Shown one piece after another: positions 59,640-64,000 of a DNA stretch of 64,000 nt; the stretch's first letter is position 1; every line of letters begins with the position of its first letter. The translations under genes and the position numbers were made by a program. The stretch lies in the NCBI RefSeq assembly GCF_030285665.1, contig NZ_CP127295.1, positions 5,952,001 to 6,016,000 of the forward strand, read 5' to 3'. The notes under the pieces are model-generated. The model did no database searches. It was not told where the DNA came from and saw only the letters and a list, made by a program, of their open reading frames with translations. Origin of the DNA: Amycolatopsis mongoliensis. Its GTDB lineage: Bacteria; Actinomycetota; Actinomycetes; Mycobacteriales; Pseudonocardiaceae.

Positions 59640-60880
59640 CCTCCGCGCGGCTCGGGGCCGGCCGCTACCTGGCTGCCGGCGAGCGGCCGGCCGCCACCGT
59701 GACCAGCGTGCACGAACTGTCCACCGCGGACGGTGCGACCGTGCGCGGTGTCCTGGCCACGGTGCCCGGTGCCCGCACCGTCGTGTGCCTGATGCACCCG
59801 CGCCAGGACCTGACGCACCACCCGCTGGTGCCCCTGCTGCTGCGGGCGGGCGTCGCGGTCTGGACCCAGCACACGCGCTCGGTCAACAACGATCTGACGC
59901 TGGTCCACGAACAAGCCCTGCACGACGTCGCGGCCGGACAGGTCTTCCTGCGGGACAAGGGTTTCGAGTCCGTGGTCGTGGTGGGCCACTCCGGTGGCGG
60001 CACGCTCTACGCCTTCTACCTCCAGCAGGCCGCGCTCGCCCCCGCCGACCGCATCACCACCACCCCCGGCGGCCGCCCCACCAAACTCGCCGACGCCGAA
60101 ATGCCGCCGGCCGACGGCGCGATCTTCCTGGCCCCGCACCCCGGTCAGGGCGCGCTGCTGCTGAACTGCATCGACCCGTCGGTCGCCGACGAAGCCGACC
60201 CGCTGTCGGTCGTCCCGGAGCTGGACCCGTTCACCCCGGACAACGGGTTCGCCGAACCCCCGCGCAGCTCGGCCTACCCGGCGGAGTTCGTGCGGCGCTA
60301 CCGCGAAGCGCAACGCGCGCGGGTCGCCCGCATCGACGCCGTGGCCCGTGAACACCTCGCTCGCGCGGCCGAAGCGCGCGCGGCGTTCAAGAAGACGGGC
60401 AGCGCGACGGACCGCAGGCGCTCGCTCGCCCCGCGGATCATCACCGTGTTCCGCACCGACGCGGACCTGCGCACCGTGGACCTCACCCTCGACCCGAGCG
60501 AACGACCGTACGGCTCGCTGTTCGGCACCCGTCCCGACCTGATCAACTACGGCCGCACCGGCTTCGGCCGCCTCACCACCCCCGAGGCCTGGCTCTCCAC
60601 CTGGTCCGGGCTCAGCACCAACGCGGACTTCGTCCGGTGCGCGCCCGCCGTCACGGCCCCGACCCTGTTCGTCGAAGTCACCGGCGACCAGGGAGCCTTT
60701 CCGGCCGACAGCCGCCGCATGATCGCCGCCCTCGGCGCGAGCGACCGCACCGTCGCCGTCGTGCGGGGCCTGCACTTCGGCAACGCCATCGCCGAAGGCG
60801 AACCCACCGGCAACGAGCTCGCCGCCGCCGAGATGGCCGGCTGGCTGGACAAGCGCTTCCCCCTCGCACCGCCCGGCTGA
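59636..60880 (+). CDS. Large alpha/beta hydrolase
   Basis: A 414-residue alpha/beta-hydrolase-like protein. The nucleophile elbow is VVVVGHSGGGTLYAFYL (Ser about 119), a late acid in LFVEVTGDQGAFP and a His in VVRGLHFGNAIAEGEP complete a plausible triad. A large insertion (about 160-300) would form a lid. The substrate is unknown; in this locus it could open a lactone, hydrolyse a CoA thioester or cleave an amide such as a formyl- or maleamate-type compound. It is last in the three-gene operon starting at 58765. Confidence 0.8.
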   Translation: MTSARLGAGRYLAAGERPAATVTSVHELSTADGATVRGVLATVPGARTVVCLMHPRQDLTHHPLVPLLLRAGVAVWTQHTRSVNNDLTLVHEQALHDVAAGQVFLRDKGFESVVVVGHSGGGTLYAFYLQQAALAPADRITTTPGGRPTKLADAEMPPADGAIFLAPHPGQGALLLNCIDPSVADEADPLSVVPELDPFTPDNGFAEPPRSSAYPAEFVRRYREAQRARVARIDAVAREHLARAAEARAAFKKTGSATDRRRSLAPRIITVFRTDADLRTVDLTLDPSERPYGSLFGTRPDLINYGRTGFGRLTTPEAWLSTWSGLSTNADFVRCAPAVTAPTLFVEVTGDQGAFPADSRRMIAALGASDRTVAVVRGLHFGNAIAEGEPTGNELAAAEMAGWLDKRFPLAPPG

Positions 60881-61882
60881 GCACCGCCCTGGTCCCCGGA
60901 AAGGCGTCCGCAACTCATTTCCTGCGGAGCCGCGCTGCCGGCCATGCGCGCCGGCGGTGTCCTGCCGTCGATCGTCGCCCCGGTCTTCGAGTATTCCGCG
61001 GCCCGGCGGGCGCAATCTCAACACCGCGCCGGCCGAGTCGGCTGCTGTTGCTTCGACATCGAGCGTCCCGTGGGGTGAGGATCGAGGTGGTCGTGGCCGT
61101 CGCTGCAGCCGGTCACCATCGTGGCCACGGCTGGTGCGGCGGCGGGGAGAACTCGTCAGAACAAGGTCGACTTCCTGGTGGGCGGGGACCGCCGGCTGCG
61201 GCTTGCCGGCCACGATCGCGGCGATGTCGTGCTTGTTCCCGAAGTGGTTGGCCACGCTGGGGCGGCGCCCGGCGGCAGATCATGATCGGGGCTGAGGAAC
61301 AGTCGCCGCACTGCCGGCGGGTGCCGTCGGACCGCGGGGGGCCGCGCTGGCCACGGTCCTGCTCACGCCATGGCCGACGGGGTTGTGGACGTGCCGGGTG
61401 ACCGGGTCGTGCTCGATCACCACGGCCCGCTTCGCCGCCTCGGGCGGCGGCCAGGGGCGAATGGGCCCGGACCGGGAATCGAAGCCGGCCGTCGTGCAGA
61501 CCAGTGCCGGACACTCGGCCCGCGGCGTGGGGTCGATGCCGGGCGGTCGTCGTGCGTGGTGAACGGGCTGCTGGATCGGGCAGACTCGTTCGACGAACTT
61601 ACGGCTTTCCTCGGTGGACGATGGCCGTGGCCCGTGTCCGGTGGCTACCTTCTCGGGAGACCTCTGGACATGACAGTGACCACAAGGACAGGGTGCGGCG
61701 CGATTCGCGGCCGCGGCACCGGCTGCCTTCGCGTAAGGGGTGTCGCGCCCATGCCGGGATACGCCGGGCACTTCCGGGGCGGAGCGGCGTGAGCGGTTTC
61801 CGGTCGAAACCGGCTGAGGGCCTTCGGCGGGGCGGCTTCGCCAGGGGGAACCGTGTCGGACTCATCACCAAGGACGCGAAAC
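60881..61882. other. 1 kb without a recognisable gene
   Basis: Only overlapping low-quality frames are seen on both strands. A - strand stretch near 61140-61255 (VANHFGNKHDIAAIVAGKPQ) reads plausibly but has no start or domain and continues as an antisense shadow of the hydrolase. AAGGA at 61870-61874 is the ribosome site of the next gene. No repeat or RNA gene was recognised; a decayed regulator gene is one possibility. Confidence 0.45.
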
Positions 61883-63478
61883 ATGACAACATCCGTCAGA
61901 CCGTGGACGGCTCTTTCCGTGTTGTGCCTGGGTTTCTTCATGATCCTGCTCGACACCACGATCGTCCCGATCGCGATCCCGACCATGCTGCGCGAGCTGA
62001 ACGCCGGGCTGAACTCGGTCGTCTGGGTGATCAGCGTCTACCTGCTCACCTACGCCGTGCCGATGCTGTTCACCAGCCGCCTCGGTGACCGCTTCGGCCC
62101 GAAGCGCGTGTTCCTCGCCGGGCTGGTCGTGTTCACCGGCGCGTCGCTGTGGTGCGGCCTGTCCGGCAACGTCGAGATGCTGATCGCCGCGCGCGCCGTG
62201 CAGGGCCTCGGCGCCGCGCTGATGACACCGCAGACCCTCGCGTTCGTCAGCCACCTGTTCCCGCCCGCCGAACGCGGCCCCGCCATGGGCATGTGGGCCG
62301 CTGCCGCCGGGCTGGGCACGATCGCCGGGCCACTGCTCGGCGGGGTGCTGGTCCAGCACCTCGGCTGGGAGTGGATCTTCTTCGTCAACGTCCCGGTCGG
62401 CGGGCTCGCGCTCGTGCTGACCTGGCGGCTCGTCCCCGACTGGCAGCCGAAGCACGCCCATTCGTTCGACCTGGCCGGCATCCTGCTCTCCGGCGGGGGG
62501 CTGTTCTGCGTCGTCTTCGGTGTCCAAAATGGACAGCACTACGACTGGGGCGCCGTGGTCGGGCCGGTTTCGGTGTTCGAGATCATCGGGCTCGGGGTGG
62601 TACTGCTGGTCGTGTTCGTGTTCTGGCAGCGCGTCAACCGCAGGGAACCCCTGGTGCCGCTGTCGGTTTTCGGCAACCGGAACTTCTCCGCCGGCACGCT
62701 CGCGTGGGTCACCGTCGGCTTCGCGATGACCGGCATGTTCCTTCCTCTCGTCGTCTACCTCCAGACGGTGCTGGGGCTGACCCCCACGAAGGCCGGACTG
62801 CTCACCGCGCCGATGTCCCTGGTGACCGGCGTCATGGGGCCGTTCGTCGGTCGCGCCTCGGACAAGGTCAACGGCAAGCACCTGGTGGTGCTCGGCCTCA
62901 CGACACTGGCGGCCGGGCTCGGCGTCATCGCGCTCCAGGCGGGCGCGGCCACCGACCCGTGGGCCCTGCTTCCCGCGCTACTGGTGTGCGGCCTCGGCTT
63001 CGGCTTCATCCTCGCGCCGATGAGCAATCTGGCCATGGGCACGGTCGAGCCGCGGCTGATGGGTACCGCGTCCGGCATCTTCAACACCGCACGCCAGGTT
63101 GGCGGTGTGCTGGGCAGCGCGGCGATCGGCGTGCTGTTCCAGACGAGGATCACCGCGGCGATCGCCGGCGAGGCGGACACCGCGGCGGCAGCGCTGCCGG
63201 AGCAGTACCGCGCCCCGTTCACCGAGAGCTTGACGAAGGCGGCCGCCTCGACCGGCCAGCTCGGCGCCGGTGGCGGGCGCGTGCCAACCCCCGGCCTGCC
63301 GGTGGACATCGCGACTCAGGCGGACCAGCTCGCCACTCAGGCTATCCACAATGGACTGACCGAGGCGGCGAGGCAGACCTTGCTGCTGCCGGTGGGAGTC
63401 CTGCTGCTGGGCGCCTTCGCCGCGGCGGCGATGCGCCGCACGGCGCCGGCGGTCGCGGAGCCCGTCGAAGCACCGTGA
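61883..63478 (+). CDS. MFS drug exporter, DHA2 (14-helix) type
   Basis: A 531-residue membrane transporter with about 14 hydrophobic segments. Motif A is TSRLGDRFGPKRVFLAG (about 62-78) and motif C is GTIAGPLLGGVLVQHLGW (about 146-163). The first helix has LLDTTIVPIAIPTM with the Asp typical of the EmrB/QacA proton-antiport group. It would export drugs or a secondary metabolite. ATG 61883 has AAGGA eight bases upstream. It lies directly before a polyketide synthase gene and may export that product. Confidence 0.92.
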   Translation: MTTSVRPWTALSVLCLGFFMILLDTTIVPIAIPTMLRELNAGLNSVVWVISVYLLTYAVPMLFTSRLGDRFGPKRVFLAGLVVFTGASLWCGLSGNVEMLIAARAVQGLGAALMTPQTLAFVSHLFPPAERGPAMGMWAAAAGLGTIAGPLLGGVLVQHLGWEWIFFVNVPVGGLALVLTWRLVPDWQPKHAHSFDLAGILLSGGGLFCVVFGVQNGQHYDWGAVVGPVSVFEIIGLGVVLLVVFVFWQRVNRREPLVPLSVFGNRNFSAGTLAWVTVGFAMTGMFLPLVVYLQTVLGLTPTKAGLLTAPMSLVTGVMGPFVGRASDKVNGKHLVVLGLTTLAAGLGVIALQAGAATDPWALLPALLVCGLGFGFILAPMSNLAMGTVEPRLMGTASGIFNTARQVGGVLGSAAIGVLFQTRITAAIAGEADTAAAALPEQYRAPFTESLTKAAASTGQLGAGGGRVPTPGLPVDIATQADQLATQAIHNGLTEAARQTLLLPVGVLLLGAFAAAAMRRTAPAVAEPVEAP

Positions 63479-63752
63479 AACGCGCATAGCCTCAATGCAG
63501 TCCTTCGCTCCCGGAGGAAAACGGTGCGGTCCGCGCCGCCGTGCCCGAAACACCTCAGGAAATGCCGGCCCGAATGGGACGACAATGCCGATGGTCAGGT
63601 GCGGAATCACGGGCTGCCGCTCGGGTCGCGTGCCCGTTGAGGCCGGGCTGCTGGACAATCGGACAGATTCGGTTGACCGACCGCCGGTCGCGCTCACATT
63701 CTGTATGCGTTCACGTACCCAGGGGATCGGCAACTGTCTAGGAGCGTAGTGC
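63479..63752 (+). promoter_or_regulatory. Leader and presumed promoter region of the polyketide synthase gene
   Basis: This 274-base gap has lower coding character than its surroundings and no terminator-like hairpin was seen after the exporter gene. AGGAG at 63740-63744 lies eight bases before the ATG. No -10/-35 pair stands out. Confidence 0.4.
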
Positions 63753-64000
63753 ATGGCGCCGTCCGAGCTTTCGCACACCGTCGCAGGATCCGCCAACTCC
63801 CGGCACACCGGCCGCGAGTCCGCCTCCGGCCCGGCACAGGCCGAGCCGGTCGCGATCATCGGCATCGGATGCCGCTTCCCGGGCGGCGTCGAAGATCTGC
63901 GCACTTTCTGGGAATTGATCGGATCCGGCACCGATGCGATCGGTGACATTCCGGCGGATCGGTGGCGCACGAGCGATTACTTCGACGAGGACCGCTCGAC
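63753..64000 (+). CDS. Type I polyketide synthase, N-terminus (partial)
   Basis: The first 82 residues of a long gene running off the right edge. After about 30 polar residues the ketosynthase starts: EPVAIIGIGCRFPGGVEDLR, TFWELIGSGTDAIGDIPADR and SDYFDEDRS. This is the standard KS N-terminus of modular or iterative type I synthases, with no coiled-coil docking domain seen. The active-site Cys lies beyond the window, so module order and product cannot be given. ATG 63753 follows AGGAG. Confidence 0.9.
   Translation, partial: MAPSELSHTVAGSANSRHTGRESASGPAQAEPVAIIGIGCRFPGGVEDLRTFWELIGSGTDAIGDIPADRWRTSDYFDEDRS

Noticed and set aside
59402..61255. Long - strand frame of 617 codons opposite the alpha/beta hydrolase
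   Set aside because: It is antisense to a gene with a good catalytic motif and coupled start; only its first 30 or so residues (61140-61255) lie outside and have no identifiable domain.

Overview
The window is high-GC DNA with dense, often translationally coupled genes, many GTG starts, a PucR-type regulator, paired Asp23/Gls24 proteins and the start of a modular polyketide synthase. This suggests an actinomycete, most likely Pseudonocardiales (Amycolatopsis-like). That placement is inferred from gene content and style, not from a marker gene.

Region 1 (about 0.2-15.9 kb) is a catabolic locus for an aromatic compound, probably with more than one ring. A leftward operon (5810 to 261) carries an alpha/beta hydrolase, an HpaB-type flavin monooxygenase, a divergent SDR, a cupin, a VOC extradiol dioxygenase and a PhdJ/NahE-type hydratase-aldolase. 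A rightward operon (7398 to 15922) carries a Rieske dioxygenase (alpha, beta), a small partner protein, a cis-diol dehydrogenase, a rubredoxin, a fused ETF beta-alpha, an HpaC-type flavin reductase, and a 2-hydroxypentadienoate hydratase, acetaldehyde dehydrogenase and 4-hydroxy-2-oxovalerate aldolase. Together these would hydroxylate and open rings and deliver pyruvate and acetyl-CoA. A GntR/FCD regulator and an SCP2-type protein lie between the operons. Related operator-like sequences sit at three of the promoters. No ferredoxin or ferredoxin reductase is present; rubredoxin plus fused ETF occupy that place.

Region 2 (15.9-28.8 kb, leftward) looks like one long stress operon of fourteen genes: Hsp20, a YflT-like protein, DnaK, GrpE, a CbpA-type DnaJ, a CbpM-like modulator, ClpB, a thioredoxin, a UBP zinc finger, a cNMP/thioredoxin-fold/flavoprotein fusion, a DUF1931 histone-fold protein, a STAS protein, a PrsW-like protease and a membrane protein. 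A PucR-type regulator is divergent from it.

Region 3 (30.7-43.5 kb) mixes small stress and envelope genes with decayed ones. Intact genes are CsbD, a DUF4232 lipoprotein, a small hydrophobic protein, a B12-binding radical SAM protein, an MgtA-type P-ATPase and a six-gene Asp23/AmaP cluster. Remnants include a frameshifted membrane protein, a nitronate monooxygenase 3' end and a permease/carbamate kinase fusion. An imperfectly repeated 27-bp sequence and a perfect 33-bp palindrome also lie here.

Region 4 (43.7-49.4 kb) holds two F420-dependent-reductase-like paralogues with an SDR and a nucleoside-diphosphate-sugar-epimerase-like protein, a divergent LysR regulator, a DUF6193-like gene and two abutting gene remnants.

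Region 5 (49.4-60.9 kb) is a second catabolic locus. HyuB-type (with a C-terminal zinc domain) and HyuA genes run leftward. Rightward are a salicyloyl/anthraniloyl-CoA-hydroxylase-like flavoprotein, a DhbE-type CoA ligase, maleate isomerase and a TetR regulator, then a VOC protein, a small unknown protein and an alpha/beta hydrolase. Three copies of one 14-bp operator-like motif tie the promoters together. The combination matches no pathway I know and is the best candidate for an undescribed system.

Region 6 (61.9-64 kb) has a DHA2-type drug exporter and the 5' end of a type I polyketide synthase that runs off the window.
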